Assembly: GCA_945875845.1 (NCBI GenBank)
Contig: CAMCMB010000003.1
Coordinates: 110,407-174,406 of the forward strand
Length of the DNA: 64,000 nt
Source: Pirellula staleyi DSM 6068
GTDB lineage: Bacteria; Planctomycetota; Planctomycetia; Pirellulales; Pirellulaceae
Reading direction: 5' to 3'
Under the pieces are notes generated by a model. That model did no database searches and was not told the DNA's origin. It saw only the letters and a program-made list of their open reading frames with translations. A program made the position numbers and the translations under genes. Shown here piece by piece: positions 54,115 to 64,000 of this stretch. Each line of letters opens with the position of its first letter. The first letter of the stretch is position 1.

Positions 54115-56361
54115 ATGTCAGTAAATACTTTCGAGCTGCCGGTTACCGGGATGACTTGCGTCGGATGCGCGAAATCGATTGAACGTTCATTGAATTTGCA
54201 GAAGGGAGTCGTTTCGTCCGCTGTGAATTTTGCGCAAAACAACGTTGTCGTGTCCGTCGATCCGTCTCAAGTCGACCGCGAACATGTCATTCAAACCATT
54301 CGTGATCTTGGTTTCGAGGTTGTTGAAGCCAATGAAGGCGAATCGCTTGTGGATACGACCACCGCCGCCCATCAAACGGTACACGATCGGCAGTGGCGGC
54401 GATTGATGGTTGGTTTGGTCCTGACCGTCCCGCTTTTTTTGTTCAGCATGGGTCGCGATTTTGGCCTGTTGGGTCATTGGTCCCATGCGGCTTGGTGCAA
54501 TTGGCTCATGTTTCTTTTGGCAACTCCGGTGCAGTTCTTTGTCGGTTGGGACTACTACGTCAGTAGCTATAAATCCATCAAGCGAGGAATGGCCAACATG
54601 GACGTCCTTGTCAGTTTGGGATCCACGGTAGCGTACGTCTACAGCCTTGTCGTGACGATTGCATTGACATTTCATTCCACAGCGTGGGGAGAGCACGTTT
54701 ACTTTGAAACCTCCGCAACCATCATCACATTGATCTTGCTAGGACGGATGGTTGAGACAAGAGCCAATGCAAGGACTGGGGCAGCGATCAAGAAATTATT
54801 GGGCTTGCAATCCAAAACAGCCCGCATTCGTCGAGGGGATCAAGAGATCGATATTCCGATCGATCAAGTGAAATTAGGCGATCACGTCGTTGTTCGGCCT
54901 GGTGAAAAGATTCCTGTCGACGGATTGGTATTGGCTGGCAGGTCGGCGGTCGACGAGAGTCTCATCACGGGAGAAAGCTTCCCTGTCGAAAAGTCAGCCG
55001 GGATGAAAGTGGTCGGAGCGACCATCAATCGAGAAGGGCTCTTGACGATCGAGGCGAGGCGTCTCGGTAGCGAATCGACCTTGGCTCAAATCGTCAGGCA
55101 AGTCGAACATGCGCAGTCCACCAAGGCACCGATTCAGCAGTTGGCGGATAGGATAGCGAGTGTATTTGTGCCCATTGTGATCGGAGTCGCGATTCTTACA
55201 TTCTGCGGTTGGTATTTTTTCTCGGGTGACTTCACGCACGCCTTGCTGCGTATGATTTCTGTTTTGATCATTTCTTGCCCATGCGCCATGGGACTTGCCA
55301 CTCCGCTTGCGGTCATGGTGGGTATGGGACGTGGCGCTGAGCATGGCATATTATTCAAATCAAGTGAAGCCTTGCAACGAATGTGCGACGTTACCGACGT
55401 CATCCTTGACAAAACAGGGACTATTTCGGAAGGCAAGCTTTCTGTCACCGATATTGTTGCGGGGCCGGGCGGTTCCGAGGCGTCGGTCCTGGGGCTGGCG
55501 GCTTCTATGGAACGCGGCAGTGAACATCCACTCGCGACAACCATCGTCGCCAAAGCGGCCGAACGACAACTCATTTTGCAGACATGCCGGGAGTTCCAAT
55601 CGGTGCCAGGCAAAGGTGTGCAGGGCATTATCGCCAGCGAATCCATTCGTGTCGGCAATCTTCGCTGGATGGCGGAACAGGGAATTGCAATTGACGAGCT
55701 ACAATCCAAAGCGCTCGAACTTGAGAAACAAGCCAAAACCGTGGTGTGGATTGCCCGCAGTGGTAAGGTAGCTGGATTGATTGCGGTTGCAGACACGATC
55801 AAGCCGAGTTCGAAAAGCGCCATTGATCGAATGAAAGAGATGGGACTGCGAGTGGCGATGATCACGGGTGACAACGTTCATACGGCCGATGCCATCGGGC
55901 GGCAAGTTGGAATCGAAGAGATTCTTGCCGAAACACTTCCTCAAGACAAAGCGGCGTCGGTTAAGAACTTAAAGTCCGCAGGTAAAGTGGTTGCAATGGT
56001 GGGTGATGGAGTCAACGATGCACCCGCGTTGGCTCTAGCCGATGTTGGAATCGCGATTGGTACAGGTACCGATATTGCAATCGAATCCGCGGATGTAACC
56101 TTGCTGAGAGGCGATTTAAACGGAGTGTCGCAGGCGATGAAATTGTCCGCGGTAACCATGAGCAATATTAAACAAAATCTGTTCTGGGCATTCGCATACA
56201 ACGTGCTCTTGATTCCTGTTGCAGCAGGCGTGTTGGCAGGATTTACATTTCTGCCTCTCATGCTGCGGGAGCTTCACCCCATTATGGCAGCGTTTGCCAT
56301 GATCGCCTCGGATCTGGTCATCGTGGCCAACGCCCTCCGGTTGCAGTCGGTTAAGCTCTAG
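54115..56361 (+). CDS. copA: Copper-exporting P-type ATPase
   Basis: It exports Cu(I) from the cytoplasm. One heavy-metal domain has '[12 protein letters not shown]' (Cys15, Cys18), followed by about eight transmembrane helices. The transport-site motif is CPC (388-390) in '[12 protein letters not shown]'; the phosphorylation site is 'DKTGT' (Asp432), and 'TGDN', '[11 protein letters not shown]' complete the ATPase. The single N-terminal domain and 748 residues are usual for copA. No copper regulator or chaperone adjoins it. Confidence 0.93.
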   Translation: MSVNTFELPVTGMTCVGCAKSIERSLNLQKGVVSSAVNFAQNNVVVSVDPSQVDREHVIQTIRDLGFEVVEANEGESLVDTTTAAHQTVHDRQWRRLMVGLVLTVPLFLFSMGRDFGLLGHWSHAAWCNWLMFLLATPVQFFVGWDYYVSSYKSIKRGMANMDVLVSLGSTVAYVYSLVVTIALTFHSTAWGEHVYFETSATIITLILLGRMVETRANARTGAAIKKLLGLQSKTARIRRGDQEIDIPIDQVKLGDHVVVRPGEKIPVDGLVLAGRSAVDESLITGESFPVEKSAGMKVVGATINREGLLTIEARRLGSESTLAQIVRQVEHAQSTKAPIQQLADRIASVFVPIVIGVAILTFCGWYFFSGDFTHALLRMISVLIISCPCAMGLATPLAVMVGMGRGAEHGILFKSSEALQRMCDVTDVILDKTGTISEGKLSVTDIVAGPGGSEASVLGLAASMERGSEHPLATTIVAKAAERQLILQTCREFQSVPGKGVQGIIASESIRVGNLRWMAEQGIAIDELQSKALELEKQAKTVVWIARSGKVAGLIAVADTIKPSSKSAIDRMKEMGLRVAMITGDNVHTADAIGRQVGIEEILAETLPQDKAASVKNLKSAGKVVAMVGDGVNDAPALALADVGIAIGTGTDIAIESADVTLLRGDLNGVSQAMKLSAVTMSNIKQNLFWAFAYNVLLIPVAAGVLAGFTFLPLMLRELHPIMAAFAMIASDLVIVANALRLQSVKL

Positions 56362-56519
56362 TTCGTAGCTCATCAATTCGTTCAATTTGGGGCTGGGCTT
56401 GCCACTTGAGATGTTTCCTTCGGTTAGAATACTGGTTGGTTCGAGAGCGACTTCTCAAACACTAGCCTAAAATTCCATCCAACCCCGCATCCCACCTGCA
56501 CCGTCCAAGGAATCTTGTA

Positions 56520-57857
56520 ATGAAAAACACAACGAATTCTCAACGCCGTTCGTTTCTAATTCAATCGTCCGCCGCAGCAACCGGCGCGATGATCGTCCCA
56601 ACCATACTCAACGCTCAAATCCGAAAGCAAGAGCTGCAGGTTGCATGTGTCGGCGTAAACGGAATGGGGTGGAGCGATCTGTCCAGTGTTGGCTCGCATG
56701 CCAAAGTCAAGTTCGTTGGATTTTGCGACATCGATACCAATCGATTCGACAAAGTGGACGAGAAGTTTCCAAACGTTCCCCACTTTGCGGACTACCGAGA
56801 AATGTTTGCTAAACTCGGTGACAAAGTCGATGCAGTCATCGTCTCAACGCCCGATCATATGCATGCCCCAGTCGCGATGATGGCCATGAATGCGGGCAAA
56901 CACGTTTATTGTCAGAAGCCGCTGACGCATACGGTCTGGGAGTCTCGACAAATGACCTTGTTGGCGAAACAGAAGAACCTGACGACGCAAATGGGCAATC
57001 AAATCCATTCGGATGCACGCTATCGATTGGGTGTCCAATTGATTCACAATGGCGCAATCGGCAAGGTTCGCGAAGTGCATTCCTGGGTTGGTGTCCAAGG
57101 GCGCGAATACTGCAAATGCACCGATCGTCCAACTTCGGCACCCGTTCCAAGCAACGTCAACTGGGATCTTTGGATCGGCGCTGCTGCCATGCGTCCTTTT
57201 GCACCCGACGTCTACCATCCATTTAAGTGGCGCGATTGGCAAGCGTTCGGTTCGGGAGCACTTGGCGACTTCGGTTGCCATTTGCTGGACCCGGTATTTG
57301 GTGCGCTCGAACTGACGGCTCCAACGAGTGTGATCGCGGAACACGCCGGAACCTCGAATGAAACTTGGCCGGGGCCTGAAACGGTCACCTACACTTTCCC
57401 AGGCACACGTCGGACGTCGGGCGATTCGATACGGGTCGTGTGGCGCGATGGCGGACTCCAACCCGATGCAGCCTTAGCCCAAATGCCGGCAGGCAAAGAG
57501 TTACCCAAGAGCGGTTCGATCTTCATCGGTGAAGGTGGAGTTATGTTGCTGCCCCACGTCGGAAGCCCTGCTCTTTATCCCGTCGAGAAGTTTTCAAAGT
57601 ATGAAATTCCTGCTGTAGCAGGAAGTAGCCATTGGCACGATTGGGTCGATGCAGTGATCGGTGGCAAGAAGACAACCGATGGCTTCGAATTCGCTGGCCC
57701 CGTTTCGGAAACCGTTCAATTAGGAAACATCGCCGCCAGAGTGCCAGGCAAAAAGTTGGAATGGGATGCAGCCAGTCTCAAAATAACCAACTTGCCCGAA
57801 GCGAACCGATTGTTAATGAAAGAGTATCGAGCCGGATTTGAAGTGAAGCCTGCTTGA
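56520..57857 (+). CDS. Tat-exported Gfo/Idh/MocA-family oxidoreductase
   Basis: A secreted NAD(P)-type oxidoreductase of sugar or inositol derivatives. 'RRSFL' in a twin-arginine signal (1-32, ending 'LNAQ') predicts Tat export. The Rossmann part reads 'VACVGVNGMGWSDLSSVG' and 'VDAVIVSTPDHMHAPVAMMAMNAGKHVYCQKPLTHTVWES', where EKP is QKP. 445 residues. Planctomycetes carry many such exported family members of unassigned substrate. It is followed by a repeat array and the giant cytochrome gene. Confidence 0.9.
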   Translation: MKNTTNSQRRSFLIQSSAAATGAMIVPTILNAQIRKQELQVACVGVNGMGWSDLSSVGSHAKVKFVGFCDIDTNRFDKVDEKFPNVPHFADYREMFAKLGDKVDAVIVSTPDHMHAPVAMMAMNAGKHVYCQKPLTHTVWESRQMTLLAKQKNLTTQMGNQIHSDARYRLGVQLIHNGAIGKVREVHSWVGVQGREYCKCTDRPTSAPVPSNVNWDLWIGAAAMRPFAPDVYHPFKWRDWQAFGSGALGDFGCHLLDPVFGALELTAPTSVIAEHAGTSNETWPGPETVTYTFPGTRRTSGDSIRVVWRDGGLQPDAALAQMPAGKELPKSGSIFIGEGGVMLLPHVGSPALYPVEKFSKYEIPAVAGSSHWHDWVDAVIGGKKTTDGFEFAGPVSETVQLGNIAARVPGKKLEWDAASLKITNLPEANRLLMKEYRAGFEVKPA

Positions 57858-57864
57858 CCCGTTT

Positions 57865-57979
57865 TGTGGGATAGGTTTCCAGTGGGATAGGCTTCCAGCC
57901 TGTCAAGGAAACTGAGACACAGGCTGGAAGCCTGTGCCACTAAATAAAACTGCAACACAGGCTGGAAGCCTATGCCACT
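57865..57979. repeat. Array of the 'ggctggaagcctgtgccact' element
   Basis: Three copies: 57881-57903 (inverted), 57917-57941 and 57955-57979. Related copies lie at 466-485 and 14963-14985. The array falls between two genes on the same strand and the copies pair with each other as hairpins. Confidence 0.75.
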
Positions 57980-58029
57980 TGAATATTGATCGATCGAATA
58001 ATTCCAAACACTAACCGCCAGAGTCCATC

Positions 58030-61000
58030 ATGAAGTTTCGATTGGGCAAGCTTGTCGCCTGCATTGGTTTTACCCTGTCTGGATTTCTCCAGTCACACGC
58101 CGATGACCGCAAGCTTGATTCATTTCAAACACAGCAGTTAACAAGCGAATACTATTCCGAAGGAGCTGCTGCGGGCGATTTCGATAACGATGGCATTCTT
58201 GATTTCGTTTATGGTCCACACTGGTACTCGGGCCCAGACTTTCAGACCAAACACGAAATCTATCCGCCCAAACCCCAAAATCGAGAAGGATACTCCGATC
58301 ATTTTTTTGCCTGGGTCTACGATTTTGACAACGATGGATGGAAAGACATTTTCACTGTCGGATTTCCAGGTACTCCCGCTTTCGTTTATCGCAATCCAGG
58401 CAAGCCTGCAACTGCCAAGGCTTGGACCAAGCACCAAGTCTTGGACTCGGTGTCCAACGAATCTCCTCAACTGACGCAACTTGTCGGGGATGAGCGGCCT
58501 GAACTGGTCTGCACTCGCGATGGATTCTTTGGATATGCGAGCGTTGATTGGAGCAAGCCCTTCGATGCTTGGGTATTTACGGCGATTTCAGGCCAAGACA
58601 CGGACAAGAAGTTCGGTCATGGACTTGGCGTCGGAGATGTCAACGGTGACGGACGGTTGGATGTTATTCATAAAGGTGGATGGCTCGAGCAACCCAAAGA
58701 ACTCTCTGCCAGTAAGCCATGGGTCTCACAAAAGGCTTCCTTTTCGAATGCATACGGTGGAGCCGAGATGTATGCCTATGACGTGGACGGAGACGGTGAC
58801 AATGACATCATCACCAGTCTTGCCGCACACGATTTCGGACTCGCATGGTTTGAACAAAAACGCGATGGCAAAAATGTCGAATTCGTTCGGCACGATATTC
58901 TTGGCTCCAAGCCCGAACACAATGCGTACGGTATCGTCTTCAGCGAATTGCATTCGGTCAACTTGGCTGACATGGATGGTGATGGACTTAAGGACATCGT
59001 CACCGGCAAGACTTACTATTCCCACCACAAGAGCAGTCCTGGGTGGAACGCAGGCGCTGTGGTTTATTGGTTCAAATTGGTTCGTGGATCAAAGGGCGTC
59101 GATTGGCTTCCGTATCGAGTAGCCGACGATTCCGGTATCGGTCGCCAAATCGGCATCATCGATCTCAACAAGGACGGACTGCTTGATATCACCGTCGGTG
59201 GAATGAAAGGAGCTCACGCGATCATCCATCAACGCGAAGTCGTGGATGAGGAACAATGGGCAGCAGCTCAGCCCATTCCATTTTCGAGCTCCATCAACAA
59301 AGAAAACGCAGATAAAAATGCGATGATCTTCGAGGGGGAACAATTGCCGATACTGGCCATCAGCGACGGGAAGGCGATTCCACAAGACATGAGTGGCTTT
59401 TCGGCAGACCGCTGGAGCAAAGATTCGCAACTTTGGTGGACTGGCGGCAAAGTTGGATCGCGCATCGAACTCGAACTCAAGGTCGAAACGGCTGGAAAGT
59501 TCGATGTCATGATCGCACTGACCAAAGCACGGGATTACGGAATGGTACAAGTTTGGTTTGACAAGCAAAAATTGGGTGAGCCCATCGATTTGTTCAACAA
59601 GCCCTCCGTGATATCGACCGGCTTGGTTCGGCTAGGCAACCTTCAAATCGATGCGGGTAAGCACCGATTAGGTCTCGAAATCGTAGGAGCGAACAAAGAT
59701 GCTGCACCGGCTCACATGGTTGGTTTGGATGTCGTGCAACTAGGGCTCATCGGTGGGGTGCAGCCCCAATCAAAAGCGGGCAAAAAGCTGAACCTGAATT
59801 TCGAGAAGGGGACGCTCGAAGACTGGACAGCAACCGGTAACGCATTCGACGGCCAACCGATCAAGGGCGATGTCGTTGCGAAACGACGTGTCGATATGAA
59901 AAGTCAACATGAAGGAGAATTTTGGATTGGCGGTTTTGAGACGATTGGAGATAAGGGCAAAGGAACACTGACTTCGGCTGCATTTATTGTCAACAAACCC
60001 TACGCGTCGTACTTGATCGGTGGCGGCAATAGCAAAGAGACCCGTCTCGAATTGGTGGATGTGCAAACCAATAAGGTCCTTCACCAAGCGATGGGCCGAA
60101 CAACAGAGGACATGCGGCTGGTCGTAGTAGACCTTACCAAACATCAAGGCAAAGAGTGCTTGGTACGATTGATCGACGAAAGTGCCATAGGCTGGGGCCA
60201 TCTCAATTTTGATGGATTTCAATTGCACGAAAGCCAACCCGGTCCTGTCTCCGTTCCGGAAACACCGATGGTCGCGGACCAGTATCCCTTTGAAGGGTTA
60301 AAGGCCGATGAAGCCGCCAAGACGATGAAAGTACCCGAAGGATTCCGCGTGATCGCAAGCGCATCCGAACCCGATGTCTTGCAACCGATCGCCATGGCCT
60401 TGGATGATCGGGGACGCGTTTGGATCGCAGAAGCGTACGAATATCCGATTCGTGCCGCAGACGGAAAAGCCAGGGATCGGATCTTGATTTTCGAAGATAC
60501 CAACGGGGACGGTACCCTCGATAGCCGCAAAGTGTTTGCGGAAGGGCTCAACCTAGTCAGCGGGATGGAAGTTGGGTTTGGTGGGGTATGGATTGGCGCG
60601 GCACCTTATCTTTTGTTCATTCCGGATCGCAACGGAGACGACAAAGCGGACGGACAACCGGAGATCTTGCTCGACGGCTGGGGATACCAAGACACGCACG
60701 AAACTTTGAACGCGTTCATATGGGGCCCAGATGGTTGGCTCTACGGATGCCATGGAGTATTCACGCATTCCAAGGTTGGAAAACCAGGAACGCCAGACAA
60801 AGATCGGGTGCCACTCAATGCAGGCGTTTGGCGCTACCATCCAACCCGTCACGTGTTCGAGGCATTTGCCCATGGAACTAGCAATCCTTGGGGAGTCGAT
60901 TTCAACGATCGAGGGCAAGCGTTTATCACCGCGTGCGTTATCCCGCACTTGTACCACATGATTCAAGGTGGACGGTACGAACGCCAAGGGGGAACACACT

Positions 61001-63717
61001 TCAATCCCTACACCTACGACGACATCAAAACGATCGCAGAGCATCGACACTATGTCGGCGCAACACCGCATGCTGGCAACGGAAAGTCGGATTCGGTTGG
61101 AGGCGGACATGCGCATGCGGGCGCAATGATCTATCTCGGGAACACTTGGCCTGAGAAATATCGCGATCAGATCTTCATGAACAACATCCATGGTCAGAGG
61201 CTCAATATTGATGCCTTGAAGCAAAGCAAATCCGGCTACATCGGAAGCTACTCACCTGACTTTTTGCTGACCCAAGACAAGGCATCTCAGATCCTCAATT
61301 TGCGATATGGTCCTGACGGTCAAGCTTGGATGATCGATTGGTACGACATGCAAGCTTGCCATTTGACGGATCCGGGCAAACATGACCGCAGCAATGGGCG
61401 TATCTATAAGATCGTTTACGGGGACATGAAACCGGTTCAAGTCGATCTTGCCAAGCAGACCGACAAACAATTGGTTGAAAACATGCTCAATCCAAATGAT
61501 TGGTTCGTTCGCCATAGTCGACGGGCACTTCAGGAACGAGCGGCCGCAGGCAAAGTCAACTCCGATGCCATCGCAATGCTCAAGTCGATGGTCGTTCAAG
61601 AAGCCGATGAAACGAGGCGATTGCGAGCTGCCTGGTGTCTGAGTGCAATGGATCTTTTCGATGCCAAGACTTGCCAAGCGATGTTGTCGGACAAAAGCGA
61701 ATACGTACGGGCTTGGGCAATTCAGCTGGGACATCAAAGCACAGCACCAATCGAGGCTGTTTCGTCCGGTCCGCTTGCAAAAATGGCTAGCAAGGAAAAG
61801 TCCGCAGTGGTTCGGCTTTATCTCGCTTCGGTAGCCCAACGTCTGCCAATGCCGCAACGCTGGGAACTCTTGCAAAACCTCATCGCTCACGATGACATTG
61901 CAAGCGACCACAATCTACCATTGATGCTTTGGTATGCGGCTGAGCCATTGGCAGAGCTGGACGCAGAGCGAGCGATGGCCCTGGGATTGGCTGCTTCCAA
62001 GACGGCTCCGATTATTCGGGATTACATGTTGAGACGCATTGGCGCGTCCTCGAGTGAACAAGCTATTGAATCTTTGGTGAACGGCCTCGGCAAAGCGGAT
62101 GGCGAAGAGCTACAGCTTTCCTTTCTCAATGCCCTTGCAAGCTCATTGTCAGGAAAGCGAAAAGTTCAAGCTCCCAAGCAGTGGGATGCTGTCTACCAAA
62201 AACTTATCCAATCCTCAGCAAAAGTTCAGTTGAAAGCCGAGTCGCTCGGCGTAACGTTTGGCAGCGAGTCCGCATTGGTGAAGGTCCGAAACCTGTTACA
62301 GTCGACATCCGAAAACACGGAGACACGATTAGCGGCGTTGAACTCGTTGCTGGGTGCAAAAGATCCTAAGCTTGTCCCGGTGCTCAAAGGATTGTTGAGT
62401 GACAAAAGTCTTCGGGGTTCGGCGATTGCGGGGCTTTCCCAGTACTCAGATCCAACGTCGGCTAACTCGATATTGGATGTCTATCCCGATCTCTCGCAGA
62501 CAGAGAAACGCATCGCTTTGGGTGCATTGTCAACTCGGCCAGACGACGCAATTACGATGCTGCAAGCGATCGAGTCCAAGCGAATCGCATCGAGCGATTT
62601 GAGCGCTGACTTGGTTCGGCAGCTGGAAAACTTGAAGAGTGAAAAGGTCTCTGCACTGCTGACAAAAACTTGGGGAATTGTTCGCGAGACGCCAGCTGAC
62701 AAGGCCAAGATGATCGACGAGTACAAGACTCTCGTTCAATCCAAGAAGCAACCCAAGCCCGACCTTTTGCTGGGTCGAGCCGTGTATGCCAAAACATGCC
62801 AACAATGCCACGTCTTGTATGCGTCAGGCGGCAAGATTGGCCCAGAGCTTACCGGTTCGAATCGAGCGAACCTCGATTACTTGCTCAGCAACGTCGTCGA
62901 CCCAAGTGCCGTCATGGCCAAGGAGTACCAACCCACCATTATTCAGACGGACGGACGCACCATCACGGGGTTGATTAAGGCAGAAGATTCCAAGTCGATC
63001 ACGGTTCAAACAGCAAACGCGATCGAAGTCATTCCTTTGGCGGAGATCGAAGCTCGAAAATTGAGCGACAAGTCCATGATGCCAGACGATCAGCTTCGCC
63101 AATACAGTCCGCACGAAATTCGATCGTTGATGGCTTACCTAGCCAGTGCGCAGCAAAATCCGATTTTGGCGACACAAGCCAACGCTCAGGATTTTTTCAA
63201 TGGTCAGAGCCTTGCCAATTGGCGAGGAGATGCTGAGCTTTGGAAAGTGGTTGATGGAGAAATCGTCGGGATGACCAAGGGGCTAAAACACAATGATTTC
63301 TTGATGAGCGACTTTGCTGTCGAGGACTTTCATCTCAAGGTGGAAATAAAACTTGTCGGCAATATGGGAAACAGTGGCATTCAATTCCGAAGCGAGGCAA
63401 CCGAGAGCGGCATGAAGGGCTATCAAGCGGACGTCGGCGAGGGTTGGTGGGGCAAGCTTTACGAAGAAGAGGGTCGCGCATTGCTCTGGGATAAATCGGG
63501 GGAAACGCACGTCAAGAACGGCGAGTGGAACGTGTACGAAGTTCGTGCGGTTGGTTCCAAGATCCAAACGTGGATCAACGGCCAGCTCTGCGTCGACTTG
63601 GACGATCCCAAGGGGGCGGCACGAGGTATCATTGCGCTCCAGCTTCACTCAGGAGGAGCGACGGAAGTTCGATTACGAAACATTGAGCTTCGCGTTCTTG
63701 AAGCGGCAGGCAAATAA
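58030..63717 (+). CDS. Giant secreted PVC-type heme-binding protein (FG-GAP, dehydrogenase, HEAT, cytochrome c, DUF1080)
   Basis: 1895 residues with a signal peptide ('HADDRK'). In order: FG-GAP/VCBS repeats (about 40-420, Asp-rich 'DFDNDGILD', 'DMDGDGLKD' loops), a carbohydrate-binding-like segment (430-590) and another beta domain (600-745), a PVC membrane-bound dehydrogenase-like propeller (about 765-1145, 'PIAMALDDRGRVWIAEA', 'DTNGDGTLD'), HEAT-like repeats (1165-1550), a c-type heme site CQQCH (1590-1594) and a DUF1080 glycosidase-like domain (from about 1720, 'DFFNGQSLANW'). It probably oxidises or breaks down a sugar outside the cytoplasm and passes electrons through the heme; substrate unknown. 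The upstream oxidoreductase fits. Confidence 0.9.
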   Translation: MKFRLGKLVACIGFTLSGFLQSHADDRKLDSFQTQQLTSEYYSEGAAAGDFDNDGILDFVYGPHWYSGPDFQTKHEIYPPKPQNREGYSDHFFAWVYDFDNDGWKDIFTVGFPGTPAFVYRNPGKPATAKAWTKHQVLDSVSNESPQLTQLVGDERPELVCTRDGFFGYASVDWSKPFDAWVFTAISGQDTDKKFGHGLGVGDVNGDGRLDVIHKGGWLEQPKELSASKPWVSQKASFSNAYGGAEMYAYDVDGDGDNDIITSLAAHDFGLAWFEQKRDGKNVEFVRHDILGSKPEHNAYGIVFSELHSVNLADMDGDGLKDIVTGKTYYSHHKSSPGWNAGAVVYWFKLVRGSKGVDWLPYRVADDSGIGRQIGIIDLNKDGLLDITVGGMKGAHAIIHQREVVDEEQWAAAQPIPFSSSINKENADKNAMIFEGEQLPILAISDGKAIPQDMSGFSADRWSKDSQLWWTGGKVGSRIELELKVETAGKFDVMIALTKARDYGMVQVWFDKQKLGEPIDLFNKPSVISTGLVRLGNLQIDAGKHRLGLEIVGANKDAAPAHMVGLDVVQLGLIGGVQPQSKAGKKLNLNFEKGTLEDWTATGNAFDGQPIKGDVVAKRRVDMKSQHEGEFWIGGFETIGDKGKGTLTSAAFIVNKPYASYLIGGGNSKETRLELVDVQTNKVLHQAMGRTTEDMRLVVVDLTKHQGKECLVRLIDESAIGWGHLNFDGFQLHESQPGPVSVPETPMVADQYPFEGLKADEAAKTMKVPEGFRVIASASEPDVLQPIAMALDDRGRVWIAEAYEYPIRAADGKARDRILIFEDTNGDGTLDSRKVFAEGLNLVSGMEVGFGGVWIGAAPYLLFIPDRNGDDKADGQPEILLDGWGYQDTHETLNAFIWGPDGWLYGCHGVFTHSKVGKPGTPDKDRVPLNAGVWRYHPTRHVFEAFAHGTSNPWGVDFNDRGQAFITACVIPHLYHMIQGGRYERQGGTHFNPYTYDDIKTIAEHRHYVGATPHAGNGKSDSVGGGHAHAGAMIYLGNTWPEKYRDQIFMNNIHGQRLNIDALKQSKSGYIGSYSPDFLLTQDKASQILNLRYGPDGQAWMIDWYDMQACHLTDPGKHDRSNGRIYKIVYGDMKPVQVDLAKQTDKQLVENMLNPNDWFVRHSRRALQERAAAGKVNSDAIAMLKSMVVQEADETRRLRAAWCLSAMDLFDAKTCQAMLSDKSEYVRAWAIQLGHQSTAPIEAVSSGPLAKMASKEKSAVVRLYLASVAQRLPMPQRWELLQNLIAHDDIASDHNLPLMLWYAAEPLAELDAERAMALGLAASKTAPIIRDYMLRRIGASSSEQAIESLVNGLGKADGEELQLSFLNALASSLSGKRKVQAPKQWDAVYQKLIQSSAKVQLKAESLGVTFGSESALVKVRNLLQSTSENTETRLAALNSLLGAKDPKLVPVLKGLLSDKSLRGSAIAGLSQYSDPTSANSILDVYPDLSQTEKRIALGALSTRPDDAITMLQAIESKRIASSDLSADLVRQLENLKSEKVSALLTKTWGIVRETPADKAKMIDEYKTLVQSKKQPKPDLLLGRAVYAKTCQQCHVLYASGGKIGPELTGSNRANLDYLLSNVVDPSAVMAKEYQPTIIQTDGRTITGLIKAEDSKSITVQTANAIEVIPLAEIEARKLSDKSMMPDDQLRQYSPHEIRSLMAYLASAQQNPILATQANAQDFFNGQSLANWRGDAELWKVVDGEIVGMTKGLKHNDFLMSDFAVEDFHLKVEIKLVGNMGNSGIQFRSEATESGMKGYQADVGEGWWGKLYEEEGRALLWDKSGETHVKNGEWNVYEVRAVGSKIQTWINGQLCVDLDDPKGAARGIIALQLHSGGATEVRLRNIELRVLEAAGK

Positions 63718-63722
63718 ATGAA

Positions 63723-63943
63723 TACCCAGGGCGGCGCTGCGCTCTGCCCTGGGCTAGGTTGTGTAAGCCCGTTGGGCTATCCAACCCATTCGCCCTGCGG
63801 GCTACCGAACAACGAACCCACCGCGCTGCCGAACAGCTAGCCCGGCGCGCGCTAGGGGTACCATCGGGTATGGGTATTGCATTTCGCCCCGAATGGGGCA
63901 GCCACAGCTTAGCCCAGGGCAGAGCGAAGCGCCGCCCTGGGTA
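63723..63943. repeat. 221-bp element with 34-bp inverted ends
   Basis: The ends, beginning TACCCAGGGCGGCGC (63723-63756) and ending GCCGCCCTGGGTA (63910-63943), are reverse complements with a single mismatch. The interior holds several short G+C-rich palindromic stretches and no ORF of note. It resembles a MITE or REP cluster. No copy of it is seen elsewhere in the window. Confidence 0.7.
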
Positions 63944-63955
63944 AACTTCGGTTCT

Positions 63956-64000
63956 CTATTTGCGGAACTCGATTGAGTCGATGTTCATCAGTCCACCGCC
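63956..64000 (-). CDS. 3' end of a gene running off the window (DUF1080-like tail)
   Basis: The last 14 residues, 'GGGLMNIDSIEFRK', end in TAG at 63956-63958. They resemble the closing strand of a DUF1080/LamG-like domain, but so short a piece cannot be assigned with confidence. It converges on the giant cytochrome gene. Confidence 0.5.
   Translation of the reverse strand, partial: GGGLMNIDSIEFRK

Overview
The window looks like a chromosomal segment of a planctomycete, probably Pirellulales. The evidence is a PVC-type heme-binding CxxCH giant protein with a DUF1080 domain, 'WPEFRGP' PQQ-like propellers, a DUF6807 domain, a formylglycine sulfatase, a formylmethanofuran-dehydrogenase-C homologue, futalosine-pathway menaquinone genes, weak or absent Shine-Dalgarno sites, and many dispersed palindromic intergenic repeats. 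GC content looks moderate. No complete rRNA, tRNA or CRISPR was seen.

Layout. 1-5.6 kb: the 3' end of a Mn-dependent pyrophosphatase gene faces a cysteine desulfurase, followed by a glgC-diguanylate cyclase pair with a 4-bp overlap and a GNAT-like gene. 5.9-9.2 kb: a polysaccharide export (Wza-like) gene coupled to a TPR gene. 9.5-11.9 kb: PPi-type phosphofructokinase and a ROK-family sugar kinase. 12-17.8 kb: two small membrane proteins, an alpha/beta hydrolase-DUF6807 fusion, a PQQ-like propeller and an unusual signal peptidase I carrying a zinc ribbon. 18.1-25.8 kb: MobA, FhcC, a REP-associated transposase with a tandemly duplicated tail, a DUF447 flavoprotein, two metallophosphoesterases, a pteridine-reductase-like SDR and a membrane protein; FhcC, DUF447 and the SDR suggest pterin-linked C1 metabolism.

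25.9-32.2 kb is a sulfur-oxidation island: a TsdA-like diheme cytochrome, a zinc anti-sigma factor with its ECF sigma factor, a Gly/Met-rich lipoprotein, a YgaP-type rhodanese, a CstB-like persulfide dioxygenase-rhodanese and a TauE/SafE exporter. The same DNA motif (TTGTAACCAAA-N7-TCGTGG) occurs three times in its intergenic regions. 32.2-36.6 kb: two paralogous orphan genes flanking a small membrane protein, then a histidine kinase and its NtrC-type regulator. 36.7-39.7 kb: a scar with tRNA-like and DUF1559-like remnants next to a GAF/sigma-54 activator.

39.9-44.5 kb is a compact operon sufB-sufC-sufD-mini-ferredoxin-thiD for Fe-S assembly, with a thiamin kinase at its end. 44.9-51.6 kb: a sulfatase facing two amidohydrolase-family genes. 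51.8-53.8 kb: mqnA-mqnC for menaquinone. 54.1-63.7 kb: a CopA-type copper ATPase, a Tat-exported Gfo/Idh/MocA oxidoreductase and the 1895-residue multidomain cytochrome. The window ends inside a further minus-strand gene.
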